Positions 1-7,495 of a stretch of 40,126 nucleotides of DNA are shown piece by piece. The stretch's first letter is position 1; each line of letters opens with the position of its first letter. The stretch is from Candidatus Roizmanbacteria bacterium CG_4_10_14_0_2_um_filter_36_35 (GTDB lineage Bacteria > Patescibacteriota > Microgenomatia > UBA1406 > GWC2-37-13), in the NCBI GenBank assembly GCA_002792355.1, contig PFOE01000081.1, forward strand, positions 1 through 40,126. The letters are read 5' to 3'. The notes beneath the pieces were generated by a model that did no database searches, was not told the DNA's origin, and was given only the letters and a program-made list of their open reading frames with translations. The translations under genes were made by a program, and so were the position numbers.

Positions 1-46
1 AACGGTATTTTACTAAAACCGTTGCACTTAATGGTTGAACTTAGTA

Positions 47-70
47 ACCTTACACCCGGAGTGAGGGTTA
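47..70. repeat. REP-like hairpin downstream of the RAYT gene
   Basis: An imperfect inverted repeat pairs AACCTT.CAC with GTGAGGGTT around a CCGGA loop. It lies just beyond the 3' end of the transposase gene and shares the ACACC-GGAGTGA core with the hairpin at 855-886 on the other side of that gene. RAYT enzymes recognise short hairpins of this kind, so it is a candidate recognition end. A second small hairpin, AACGG paired with CCGTT, lies at 1-23. Confidence 0.5.
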
Positions 71-74
71 GATT

Positions 75-752
75 TCACCAACGCTCCATGTGTTTAATAT
101 GTTCTAATGATCTTTGATAATCGGCGTTGTCGAAAACGAATCTCTTATATCGAGATTTATCATTATTAAAAAGACCTAATATGAAATCTGGAGAACTTAA
201 TTTTCTAGTGTTGTTTGAAAGATATTCTTTAAAAGATGACCATGGATAGTTTTCTAACTTATTAATATCTTTAACTAGTCCGTCCGAATAAGGATTGAGA
301 TGAATATAACGAGATACATGTTTTAACTGTTCTTCGCTTTTTATTAACACGGCTTTAAATCTAGGAAGAAATATGGGTCCTTTTCTTTCAAATTTTATAT
401 TGAAATATCTCGTAAAGGAATTTAAAGTATTACCAATAAATTTACTAATACCATTTTCACTTAACTGTTTTAAGAGAAAATGAAAATGCGTTGGCATTAA
501 GCAGTAACTTAAAATTTCTACTTTGAAATAAATTGGATTTAGAATTTCTTTTAGAATAAGATTTTGTATCTCAGCTGAAAGTATTTTATATTGAGAAAAT
601 CTGGATCTTACTTTAGAAGAACGATAATACAGAATTGTCTCTAAAAATTCTCGGCATAAATAATTATCGTCAAATATTTTTTTTGATTCTATTGTTTTAT
701 TAAATACGTGATAAATCTGACCGTTAATAAAATTTATTTTTCTAGCAGGCAT
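75..752 (-). CDS. REP-associated tyrosine transposase (Y1_Tnp/RAYT family)
   Basis: A 225-residue single-strand DNA transposase of the IS200/IS605-like HUH superfamily, probably acting on REP hairpins. The metal-binding HUH motif is in MPTHFHFLL (His89 and His91). The catalytic tyrosine is probably Tyr149 in RYIHLNP, followed by a YPWSSF motif typical of RAYT proteins. No TnpB and no long terminal repeats are seen, which fits a domesticated single-copy RAYT better than a complete insertion sequence. Hairpins with a shared core flank the gene at 47-70 and 855-886. The many REP-like palindromes elsewhere in the window are plausible substrates, but the link is inference. The gene looks intact. 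Confidence 0.88.
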   Translation of the reverse strand: MPARKINFINGQIYHVFNKTIESKKIFDDNYLCREFLETILYYRSSKVRSRFSQYKILSAEIQNLILKEILNPIYFKVEILSYCLMPTHFHFLLKQLSENGISKFIGNTLNSFTRYFNIKFERKGPIFLPRFKAVLIKSEEQLKHVSRYIHLNPYSDGLVKDINKLENYPWSSFKEYLSNNTRKLSSPDFILGLFNNDKSRYKRFVFDNADYQRSLEHIKHMERW

Positions 753-854
753 ATATAATATTTTGGAGACTCTTCTTGTTTTTGTCTATAGACTATATTA
801 CACATATTAAGTGTTTTGGCCTATTAAGACAGTATTTTTTCGTCGATATATACC

Positions 855-886
855 TTCACACCGGGAGTGACACTCCGGGGGTGGAA
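855..886. repeat. REP-like hairpin upstream of the RAYT gene
   Basis: A strong compound hairpin: TTC/GAA and CACC/GGTG outer pairs, then GGAGT (864-868) pairing with ACTCC (872-876) around a GAC loop. It lies between the 5' end of the transposase gene and the 3' end of the helicase-nuclease gene. It shares the ACACC-GGAGTGA core with 47-70. It could also work as a transcription barrier after the helicase gene, but no T-run follows on the minus strand. Confidence 0.5.
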
Positions 887-891
887 TTGGG

Positions 892-3795
892 TTACTGCCA
901 GGCTTCGCAGATCATGCGGAAAGGACAGAAGTCGCACCAACGGCCGGCATGGGGTTCGAATTGACTGGCTCTTATTTCAATGACCTTTTCTATAATATCT
1001 TTTTTAACATTAACAATATCTTCTTTGGTTTTTTTTAGAGAGACCTTATCCATATCTTGCAGATAATAGAAAGACAAATGAACTTCGTCTATTTTTTTCT
1101 TATATAGTCCGATGTCGGTTGCCGCTAGAGCATAGATTGAGAGTTGAAAGTTTTTTCTCAGCAACTTATCATCAGGTTTTTTCCCGGTTTTGTAATCAAT
1201 AATTTCAATTTCACCTTTGTCAAGATTGTCTATCCTGTCTATTTTTCCCAGAATTGATACATCATCGGTAATTTTTATCTTGAAAAATTTTTCCAGACCA
1301 GTGATGTTGACGTTTGGATTGTGAAATTTACCCAGGAATTTTTTTAACATCGCTTCACCTTCTTTTTTCATCCGCGCTTCATGAGCTGTCGAAGTATATC
1401 CCAAAGGACTCCAGTTTTTGCGATAAACCTCCAATATTTCTTTTTCTCCGACAGTCTTATCTTTGAGAAATTGTTGATAGAACTGCTGCAAGGTTTTATG
1501 AATGGTGTCGCCGAACGATAGAGCGGCGGCAGGTGCGGTTGGGACTTTCAAGACGAACTGATATTTATATTGTAAGGGACAACGCTCGTAGGACTCGAGT
1601 TGAGTATAGGAAAAAAAATTGGATTTTAGTGTGGTTTTGGGAGTTGCTTCCGGATTTTTTTTAAAGTCGAAAATTGACAGTTGCTGTTTCTCGTCTTTCT
1701 TAATAGTTTGATATTTTTTAATAAATTCTTTGCCCATTGTTTCTATAACAAAGGGGGAAAGTTTTTGTTGGCGGATGCCTTCTCCGTAAAAACGGGAAGC
1801 GGTCAAAATTACTTTGTTTTTGGCCCGGGTCAATCCGACGTAAAAAAGTCGACGTTCCTCTTCAAGGTGATAGTCACCTTCGGGCAGAATTTCTTTTATT
1901 AATTCGGTCGGTATCGGAATCGCTTCCCTCTTTTCGTAGGTAGGGAAACGGCCTCGGGTGAGGTTAACTAAAAAGACTACCGGAAATTCCAGTCCTTTGG
2001 CCGAATGAGCCGTCAAGATATTGACGGCGTTATAGGAGCTAATATCGGTTTTGGTAATAATCGGTGATTCTCCGAGTTCCATGCTCATTTCCAAGTATTC
2101 AACGACAGCAAAAACAGAAGCGTCTTCGTGCTCGGCTTCAAAATTTTTTAACCGACTGAAAAACTTAGAGACATTGAGAACGACTTTTTCTTCCTTTTCT
2201 GATTTATAACTGACTAATTTATTGAGATATTTTGTTTCTTCCAAAAAATAATAAAGAATCTGACCGGCAGTTTCTTTTTTAATAAGCGAAAAATGTTTAT
2301 TAATCATTTTATAAATAGATAAGAGTTGGTTTCGAGTTTCTTGGCTCAAGAAGGGAAGATATTTTTTATAGATTTCAAAATCAGTTTTATAAAGATCTTT
2401 CTCAAAAAAAGATAGATAAACTTCAATGGCTTGGAAAAGAAACAAATTGGTTTTTTTGGAAAAAGCGAGTAGGAAGTTTAAATCTTTTGGGTCCTGATTA
2501 AAGATGTTCATCGCTAATACCCGGTATAAAGAAACAGAGTCCTCGATGTTATAAAGAATTTTGAGATAAGCGATCAGATCTTTGACTTCTGGTTGTTTCA
2601 AAAGCATTCCAGGACCTAAAAATTGATAGGGGATGGCGGATCGAGCGAAGGTGCGGATAAAGGGTTCGGAGTGGTTGTTGGCCCGGCAAAGGATGGCAAA
2701 GTCAGAGTATTGATAATTTTTCTTCAAAGCCAAGATTTGCTTGACGACAAAGTCAGTTTCTTCTTCGACATTTTCCGCTAGGTAAAAATTCACGGCGTTT
2801 TTATCATTAGTTTTTTGACCAAGCAGGTTCTTTGAGATGCCTAACTTTACTTCAAGAGTATCCGGGTCATTGTGTTTTATCAGTTGATAGCTTCTGTCGA
2901 GGATTACTTGGTTGGATCGGTAGTTATTTCTTAAAGTAATTTGTTTTGCCTGTGGATAGTCTTTCATAAAATTCAAGATATTGGAAACAGAAGCGCCGCG
3001 AAATTTGTAGATTGCCTGTGAATCGTCACCAACGACTGTAAGTTTAGGATTTATTTCTGAAGGGCAAAGCAACTTTATCAGGTCGTATTGAGCGATATTG
3101 GTATCTTGAAATTCGTCTATCAAAACATATTTAAATTTTTCCCGATATTTTTTAAGTATATTTTTCCTTTCTCGAAAAAGTTTTAAGAGATAAAAGATTA
3201 AATCGGAGAAATCAAAAAGGCCTTCTTTTGTTTTTAGCGCCTGATAAGTTTTATAGGCGTTTGCCAGTTCTAAATATTTTTCTTTTTCAACGTTAGACGT
3301 CGTTTGTTTATCGACCCATTTTAGATATTGTTCTGAAGAAATATCTTCGTCCCTTAATCTGGAAAAGTGATCTAAGAGAGCGTCTAAGAATTTATTGGGA
3401 TTGCCTAAAGGACGAAAGTATTTTAAGTTAAATAAAAATAAATTTTTTCTAAGGAAGATGATTGTTTCCGCTTCAGTCATCAGACGAAATCCAGGTGTTA
3501 AACCGATATGCGTCGCCTCTTCTTTTAATACTTGATCGGCAAAAGCATGGAAGGTGGAGATCCACATCTGAAAATATCCGTAGGGGATTTCTTTATCAAC
3601 TCGTTCTTCCATTTCATAGGCAGCTTTTTCGGTAAAGGTGAGAGCAAGGATTTCTTCCGGCTTGGCAAGTTTTTGTTTCAGCAAGTATTTTATTTTTTCG
3701 ACGATGACAGTTGTCTTTCCAGTCCCAGCTCCGGCAACAATCAACAGCCGTCCTTTATTATATTCAACTGCCTTTTTTTGCTCTTCATTCAACAT
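892..3795 (-). CDS. UvrD/AddA-type helicase with C-terminal PD-(D/E)XK nuclease and Fe-S cysteines
   Basis: A 967-residue superfamily 1A DNA helicase joined to a RecB-family nuclease, expected to unwind and resect DNA at breaks in the manner of AddAB or RecBCD. The Q-motif LNEEQKKAV is at the N-terminus, Walker A GAGTGKTT at residues 22-29 and Walker B LIDEFQDTN near 225. Motif V (TAHSAKGLEF) and motif VI (RRLFYVGLTRAK) follow. The C-terminal 220 residues hold the nuclease signature IIDYKTGK preceded by GKIDRID, and four cysteines (one in YERCP, three in WCDFCPFRMIC) placed as in AddB and Cas4 Fe-S nucleases. No AddB partner is next to it. The start is the first ATG, 135 bases from the divergent tuf start codon. 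Shorter than typical AddA (about 1,200 residues). Confidence 0.9.
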   Translation of the reverse strand: MLNEEQKKAVEYNKGRLLIVAGAGTGKTTVIVEKIKYLLKQKLAKPEEILALTFTEKAAYEMEERVDKEIPYGYFQMWISTFHAFADQVLKEEATHIGLTPGFRLMTEAETIIFLRKNLFLFNLKYFRPLGNPNKFLDALLDHFSRLRDEDISSEQYLKWVDKQTTSNVEKEKYLELANAYKTYQALKTKEGLFDFSDLIFYLLKLFRERKNILKKYREKFKYVLIDEFQDTNIAQYDLIKLLCPSEINPKLTVVGDDSQAIYKFRGASVSNILNFMKDYPQAKQITLRNNYRSNQVILDRSYQLIKHNDPDTLEVKLGISKNLLGQKTNDKNAVNFYLAENVEEETDFVVKQILALKKNYQYSDFAILCRANNHSEPFIRTFARSAIPYQFLGPGMLLKQPEVKDLIAYLKILYNIEDSVSLYRVLAMNIFNQDPKDLNFLLAFSKKTNLFLFQAIEVYLSFFEKDLYKTDFEIYKKYLPFLSQETRNQLLSIYKMINKHFSLIKKETAGQILYYFLEETKYLNKLVSYKSEKEEKVVLNVSKFFSRLKNFEAEHEDASVFAVVEYLEMSMELGESPIITKTDISSYNAVNILTAHSAKGLEFPVVFLVNLTRGRFPTYEKREAIPIPTELIKEILPEGDYHLEEERRLFYVGLTRAKNKVILTASRFYGEGIRQQKLSPFVIETMGKEFIKKYQTIKKDEKQQLSIFDFKKNPEATPKTTLKSNFFSYTQLESYERCPLQYKYQFVLKVPTAPAAALSFGDTIHKTLQQFYQQFLKDKTVGEKEILEVYRKNWSPLGYTSTAHEARMKKEGEAMLKKFLGKFHNPNVNITGLEKFFKIKITDDVSILGKIDRIDNLDKGEIEIIDYKTGKKPDDKLLRKNFQLSIYALAATDIGLYKKKIDEVHLSFYYLQDMDKVSLKKTKEDIVNVKKDIIEKVIEIRASQFEPHAGRWCDFCPFRMICEAWQ

Positions 3796-3821
3796 TTTTA
3801 TATTTTATCATAAAATTGTTC

Positions 3822-3850
3822 TTGACTTTTTGCCGACTTACCTTTATTAT
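3822..3850 (+). promoter_or_regulatory. Sigma70-type promoter of tuf
   Basis: TTGACT (3822-3827) and TATTAT (3845-3850) are separated by exactly 17 bases, each one mismatch from consensus. Transcription would start near 3857, giving a leader of about 74 bases before tuf. It lies in the divergent space between the helicase-nuclease gene and tuf. Confidence 0.75.
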
Positions 3851-3853
3851 AAA

Positions 3854-3906
3854 AACAAATAAATTGTTTAAAGCCTTCGTTATTTTTAGGCTTTCTTTTA
3901 TTTGTT
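3854..3906 (+). promoter_or_regulatory. Long hairpin in the tuf leader
   Basis: Two nested perfect stems: AACAAATAAA (3854-3863) with TTTATTTGTT (3897-3906), and AAAGCCT (3870-3876) with AGGCTTT (3888-3894). The hairpin covers most of the predicted tuf 5' leader. The inner stem is followed by a T-rich stretch, so it could act as a weak attenuator or as a stabiliser of the message. Its function is inferred only from the pairing. Confidence 0.5.
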
Positions 3907-3930
3907 ATTAATTATTTTTTTTAATTTAAT

Positions 3931-5115
3931 ATGGCAGAAGGTAAATTTCAGAGAAACAAGCCTCATTTGAATATCGGAACCATCGGTCACGTCGATCATG
4001 GTAAAACTACTCTTACATCAGCAATTCACTATGTCTTGTCAAAAAAAGGCAAAGCAAAGTTTTTAAAATATGAAGATATTGATAAAGCTCCTGAAGAAAG
4101 AGCTCGTGGAGTCACCATCAATCTTCATCACAGCGAATACGAAACCGACAAAAGGCACTACGCCCATATTGATGCTCCAGGCCATGCCGACTACATCAAA
4201 AACATGATTACCGGAGCTGCTCAGATGGATGGAGCCATTCTCGTTGTCTCAGCTCCAGACGGCCCAATGCCCCAAACCAGAGAACATATTCTTCTTGCCC
4301 GTCAAGTTAACGTCCCGGCCATCGTTGTTTTCTTGAATAAAGTTGATATGGTCGCCGATAAAGAAATTCTTGATTTAGTAGAAATGGAAGTAAGAGATCT
4401 TTTGAAGAAATATAAATTCGACGGAGACAAAATTCCAATAATCAGAGGATCAGCTCTTAAAGCTTTGTCTGATGATCCAGAAGCAATTAAGGCGATTGAA
4501 GAATTAATTGCTAAGGTAGACGAATACATTCCCGAACCTGTCCGACCAGTTGATAAACCATTCTTGATGCCGGTTGAGGACGTCTTCACGATTTCCGGTC
4601 GCGGCACCGTTGTTACCGGAAGAGTCGAAAGAGGCATTGCCAAAGTTAATGAAGAAGTAGAAATAGTTGGCATCAAAGAAACCAAAAAAACAGTTATCAC
4701 CGGAGTCGAAATGTTCAGAAAAACACTGGATGAGGCTCGGGCTGGTGACAATGTCGGACTGCTTCTTCGCGGAATTGAAAAAGACGATGTTTTACGAGGA
4801 CAGGTTATAGCAAAACCGGGATCAATTACTCCTCATACCGAATTTGAAGCAGAAGTATATGTTCTCACCAAAGAAGAGGGTGGACGTCATACGCCTTTTT
4901 TCAAAGGTTACCGACCGCAGTTCTATATCAAAACCACTGACATTACTGGTGAAGTAACCCCTCCAGCTGGAGTAGAAATGGTTATGCCAGGTGACAATGT
5001 TAAGGTCACCGCTAAGTTGATTTATCCAGTAGCAATGGAAGAAGGATTGAAGTTTGCCATTAGAGAGGGTGGTCATACAGTGGGAGCGGGAGTTGTCACA
5101 AAGATTATTAAGTAA
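3931..5115 (+). CDS. tuf: Translation elongation factor Tu
   Basis: A 394-residue GTPase that carries aminoacyl-tRNA to the ribosomal A site, of normal length. G1 is GHVDHGKT (19-26), G3 is DAPGH (81-85, with the catalytic His85) and G4 is NKVD (136-139). Domains II and III follow and the protein ends at the usual C-terminal beta barrel ([13 protein letters not shown]). The usual Cys of DCPGH is Ala here, a conservative change. It is transcribed from its own promoter at 3822-3850 and precedes rpsJ, as in many bacteria where tuf closes the str operon; rpsL, rpsG and fusA are not in the window. No Shine-Dalgarno is visible; the ATG follows an AT-only stretch. Confidence 0.98.
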   Translation: MAEGKFQRNKPHLNIGTIGHVDHGKTTLTSAIHYVLSKKGKAKFLKYEDIDKAPEERARGVTINLHHSEYETDKRHYAHIDAPGHADYIKNMITGAAQMDGAILVVSAPDGPMPQTREHILLARQVNVPAIVVFLNKVDMVADKEILDLVEMEVRDLLKKYKFDGDKIPIIRGSALKALSDDPEAIKAIEELIAKVDEYIPEPVRPVDKPFLMPVEDVFTISGRGTVVTGRVERGIAKVNEEVEIVGIKETKKTVITGVEMFRKTLDEARAGDNVGLLLRGIEKDDVLRGQVIAKPGSITPHTEFEAEVYVLTKEEGGRHTPFFKGYRPQFYIKTTDITGEVTPPAGVEMVMPGDNVKVTAKLIYPVAMEEGLKFAIREGGHTVGAGVVTKIIK

Positions 5116-5251
5116 ATTTCTAATTTCTAATTGACCTAATTTCTAAAAAAGACCCAATTATCAAAATCCCAATTTGAAAATTGGTGATTGGTTATTGTTT
5201 AGATCAATTAGATCAATTAGGTTAATTAGGTAATTTTTTTCGCACTTTAAT
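5116..5251. repeat. AT-rich inverted and tandem repeats between tuf and rpsJ
   Basis: TAATTGACCTAATT (5128-5141) can pair with AATTAGGTTAATTA (5215-5228), enclosing a smaller CCAATTTGAAAATTGG palindrome. The right arm is built of 9-base tandem units (GATCAATTA twice at 5202-5219, then variants), and seven T residues follow at 5234-5240. It may terminate or dampen read-through from tuf into rpsJ. The composition suggests a dispersed AT-rich repeat rather than a designed terminator. Confidence 0.5.
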
Positions 5252-5560
5252 ATGCCGAAAGGAAGAATCAGAATTAAGCTAAAATCGTACGATCATAGGT
5301 TGATCGATGAGACCTGTCAAAAGATTGTTGATACGACAATCAGGACAGGCGCTTCGATTATTGGCCCGATTCCTCTGCCGACTAAAAAAGAGGTTTATAT
5401 TGTTAATAAAGCCTCATTCATTGATAAAAACGCCCGCGAACATTTCGGCTTAAAAATCCACAAAAGGTTGATTGATATTATTAATCCCACTAATCAGACG
5501 ATTGATTCTCTGATGCATCTCGAACTGCCTGCCGGTGTTGAGGTTGAAGTGAAGATGTAA
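5252..5560 (+). CDS. rpsJ: Ribosomal protein S10 (uS10)
   Basis: A 102-residue protein of the 30S head, also known as the antitermination factor NusE. The N-terminus (RIRIKLKSYDHRLID), the GPIPLPTKK loop and the C-terminal LPAGVEVEVKM match the family from end to end. It is the first gene of the S10 operon, but a promoter and terminator-like leader separate it from rplC, so it may be expressed partly apart from the rest. The ATG follows TTTAAT without a clear Shine-Dalgarno. Confidence 0.97.
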   Translation: MPKGRIRIKLKSYDHRLIDETCQKIVDTTIRTGASIIGPIPLPTKKEVYIVNKASFIDKNAREHFGLKIHKRLIDIINPTNQTIDSLMHLELPAGVEVEVKM

Positions 5561-5567
5561 AATTCAT

Positions 5568-5596
5568 TTGACCCTCACAAATTGATAGTATATAAT
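5568..5596 (+). promoter_or_regulatory. Near-consensus promoter between rpsJ and rplC
   Basis: TTGACC (5568-5573), a 17-base spacer and a perfect TATAAT (5591-5596) lie just after the rpsJ stop. Transcription would start near 5603 and would serve rplC and everything downstream, unless stopped by the terminator at 5661-5687. Confidence 0.75.
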
Positions 5597-5602
5597 TTAT
5601 GC

Positions 5603-5687
5603 ACATGTTAATTATTCTTTGTTCGGGAGCAAAGGATTAATATTTTTCCGGATTGGATTTTGGCCCCAATCTGGGGCTATTTTTTTT
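5603..5687 (+). ncRNA. Candidate attenuator leader or small RNA upstream of rplC
   Basis: A predicted transcript of about 85 bases runs from the promoter at 5568-5596 to an intrinsic terminator. It holds a first hairpin (TTAAT/ATTAA and CTTTG/CAAAG around a GGGAG-containing loop, 5609-5640), a short linker, and the terminator stem. I do not recognise a known family. It could be a stand-alone small RNA or the leader of the L3-onward transcription unit controlled by read-through. No ORF of note is in it. Confidence 0.45.
5661..5687 (+). terminator. Intrinsic terminator or attenuator between rpsJ and rplC
   Basis: A GC-rich stem of about eight pairs (TGGCCCCA with TGGGGCTA, loop ATC) is followed directly by eight T residues (5680-5687). 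This is the clearest rho-independent terminator in the window, yet it sits inside the ribosomal operon, downstream of its own promoter and upstream of rplC. Confidence 0.75.
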
Positions 5688-5764
5688 GGCATGAACTAGA
5701 ACAAAGTTCAGTTCATGCCAACCCTGAACCGTTTTGCCGGAGGCAAATCTGGTTCATGGGTTGG
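5688..5764. repeat. Paired REP-like hairpins just upstream of rplC
   Basis: Two back-to-back palindromes: GGCATGAACT (5688-5697) pairs with AGTTCATGCC (5710-5719), and CCAACCCTGAACC (5718-5730) pairs with GGTTCATGGGTTGG (5751-5764) with one bulged T. The second encloses TTTGCC-GGA-GGCAAA. The arrangement resembles a bacterial interspersed mosaic element. It would form strong structure in the 5' leader of rplC, ending 26 bases before its ATG. Confidence 0.6.
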
Positions 5765-5790
5765 GATGTTGTTATTTTAGAGTCACATAT

Positions 5791-6489
5791 ATGCCAGCTT
5801 TTATTTTAGGTGCAAAATCAACACAATCACAGAGATTTGATGACAAGGGAGAAAGAATCCCGACTACTTTTATAAAAACCGACTCTTGTTGGCTTACCGA
5901 TGTTAAGATGCCATCCAAGCATGGATATTTTAGCGTCAAGCTCGGATTCGGTCAAATCAAAAACATCAAAAGGCCAGTCCAAAAAGAATTAGAAAAAGCG
6001 GGGATAAAAACCCCGCTTCGTTTTTTAAGAGAGTTCAGACTTGAAGATTATGGAGATAAGGTAAAGTTTATTGAAGAGCCCGCCTCCGCCGAGGCTTCAG
6101 CGGGCAAAGGTAAAAAAGGAATCGCAATTGGAGAGACAAAAATATACGTTGGCGAAGTCGTAAAGCCAACGGTTTTTTTAAAAAAAGGAGATAAAGTATC
6201 TGTTTCTGGAATTTCCAAAGGAAAAGGATTTCAGGGAGTAGTCAAGAGACATCACTTTAAAGGCGGTCTGAGAACTCACGGACAGTCCCACGGAGAAAGA
6301 GCTCCAGGGTCAATCGGAATGACAACCACCCCAGGACGGGTTTTTAAAGGAAAAAGAATGGCCGGAAGAATGGGCAATGACAGAGTGACGGTAAAAGGTT
6401 TGGAAGTCGTTGAGGTTAAAGACGATGGAATTGTCGTCAGAGGATTAGTGCCAGGACACAAAGGAGGACTATTGGAAGTTAGGAGTTAG
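5791..6489 (+). CDS. rplC: Ribosomal protein L3 (uL3) with a repeat-encoded insert
   Basis: A 232-residue 50S assembly protein. The ATG at 5791 (MPAFILGAKSTQ) is chosen because it matches the family N-terminus; an in-frame TTG at 5734 would add 19 residues coded by the upstream hairpin. The central GKGFQGVVKRHHFKGG and the GMTTTPGRVFKGKRMAGRMG core are well conserved. Near residues 96-106 is PASAEASAGK, encoded by a GC-rich palindrome (6078-6105) unlike the AT-rich surroundings, apparently a mobile repeat tolerated in a loop. It heads the block L3-L4-L23-L2. Confidence 0.96.
   Translation: MPAFILGAKSTQSQRFDDKGERIPTTFIKTDSCWLTDVKMPSKHGYFSVKLGFGQIKNIKRPVQKELEKAGIKTPLRFLREFRLEDYGDKVKFIEEPASAEASAGKGKKGIAIGETKIYVGEVVKPTVFLKKGDKVSVSGISKGKGFQGVVKRHHFKGGLRTHGQSHGERAPGSIGMTTTPGRVFKGKRMAGRMGNDRVTVKGLEVVEVKDDGIVVRGLVPGHKGGLLEVRS
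6078..6105. repeat. GC-rich palindrome inside rplC (PASAEASAGK repeat)
   Basis: GCCCGC (6078-6083) pairs with GCGGGC (6100-6105), with an inner CCTC/GAGG. It lies in frame inside rplC. A related copy lies in rplV at 8645-8670 and is read in the same frame, giving PAFAKASAGK. The GC content contrasts sharply with the host gene. Confidence 0.7.
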
Positions 6490-6504
6490 TATTGAGAAGT
6501 TATT

Positions 6505-7215
6505 ATGCCAAAAACTAAAACCGAAAAGAAATCAGAAACGAAGAAAATTACCGTTAAGAAAACAGACGGTTTAACGGTTCCGGTTTATGATATCGACGGC
6601 AAAGAAAAAAAAACTCTGGTTTTACCAAAAGAAGTTTTTTCTATTGTTGTCAAACCGCAGTTATTAGCTCAAGCAGTCAGAGTCTATCAGTTTAATCAAA
6701 GACAAGGAACCGCCTCGACCAAAACCCGTGGCGAAGTAGTTGGCTCGACGAGAAAGATTTATAGACAAAAAGGAACAGGAAAAGCTCGCCACGGAGATAT
6801 AAAAGCCCCGATTTTTGTCGGAGGAGGAATCGTCGGCGGGCCAAAACCAAAAGATTATTCTTTAGATATAAATAAAAAACAGAAAAGGAAGGCCTTTTTT
6901 GGAGCTTTGACATTAAAATTCAAAGAAAAAAGTATTTTCGGAATCGCTGATTCAGCTTTAAAAATAGAGCCAAAGACAAAAATTGTCGCTAATTTTTTAA
7001 AGACTCTTAAGCTGGCAGGAAAAAAAATCACCTTTGTTTTACCCAAGATGGAAAAAAATAATTTTGTTCTAGCAACTAGAAATTTGTCAGGAGTAGATTT
7101 AATTGATTGTCAATCTTTGAATACGTATCAGATTTTAAATAGTACAAAATTGATTTTTTTTGAAAGCTCAATAGATGTTTTTAAAAACCATTTTTTGAAA
7201 AAACATGAAAATTAA
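6505..7215 (+). CDS. rplD: Ribosomal protein L4 (uL4)
   Basis: A 236-residue 50S protein whose extended loop lines the exit tunnel. The tunnel-loop region [26 protein letters not shown] and the following [13 protein letters not shown] are typical. The first 22 or so residues are a Lys/Thr-rich extension before the usual [10 protein letters not shown] start. The 3' end overlaps rplW by 11 bases, suggesting coupled translation. In E. coli L4 represses its own operon; no such site can be shown here. Confidence 0.96.
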   Translation: MPKTKTEKKSETKKITVKKTDGLTVPVYDIDGKEKKTLVLPKEVFSIVVKPQLLAQAVRVYQFNQRQGTASTKTRGEVVGSTRKIYRQKGTGKARHGDIKAPIFVGGGIVGGPKPKDYSLDINKKQKRKAFFGALTLKFKEKSIFGIADSALKIEPKTKIVANFLKTLKLAGKKITFVLPKMEKNNFVLATRNLSGVDLIDCQSLNTYQILNSTKLIFFESSIDVFKNHFLKKHEN

Positions 7216-7492
7216 TGATGTAATTATTGCACCGGTATTGACTGAAAAAGCCACTAATCTGGTAAAAGACCAGGTCTATATGTTTAAAGTTAATTCTAAG
7301 GCGAATAAATATCAAATTAAAGAAATCTTGGAAAAAATTTATAAAGTCAAGGTTAGCGATGTTAGAGTAATGGTAAGAAAAGGGAAAACGAGAAAGTTTG
7401 GCCGCAAAATGACAGCTAAAAAATTAGCAGACAGGAAAATCGCTTTTGTTAAATTAAAAGAGGGAAAGATTGATTTATTTCCCCAGACATAA
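7205..7492 (+). CDS. rplW: Ribosomal protein L23 (uL23)
   Basis: A 95-residue protein at the tunnel exit, docking site for trigger factor and SRP. The APVLTEKATNL start and the KGKTRKFGRK loop followed by KKAFV-like residues (DRKIAFVKL) match the family. It overlaps rplD by 11 bases and its stop codon lies in frame just before rplB. Confidence 0.95.
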   Translation: MKINDVIIAPVLTEKATNLVKDQVYMFKVNSKANKYQIKEILEKIYKVKVSDVRVMVRKGKTRKFGRKMTAKKLADRKIAFVKLKEGKIDLFPQT

Positions 7493-7495
7493 GAT

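Noticed and set aside
75-752. Full IS200/IS605 insertion sequence
   Set aside because: No tnpB and no target-duplication or typical IS ends beyond the small hairpins; the SRYIHLNP-PWSSF pattern fits a RAYT.
776-964. Plus-strand ORF over the RAYT-helicase gap
   Set aside because: Spans a hairpin and the antisense of the helicase 3' end; no homology signal.
4302-4751. Minus-strand ORF of 149 codons inside tuf
   Set aside because: Antisense shadow of a highly conserved tuf coding region; Ser/Thr-rich with no recognisable domain.
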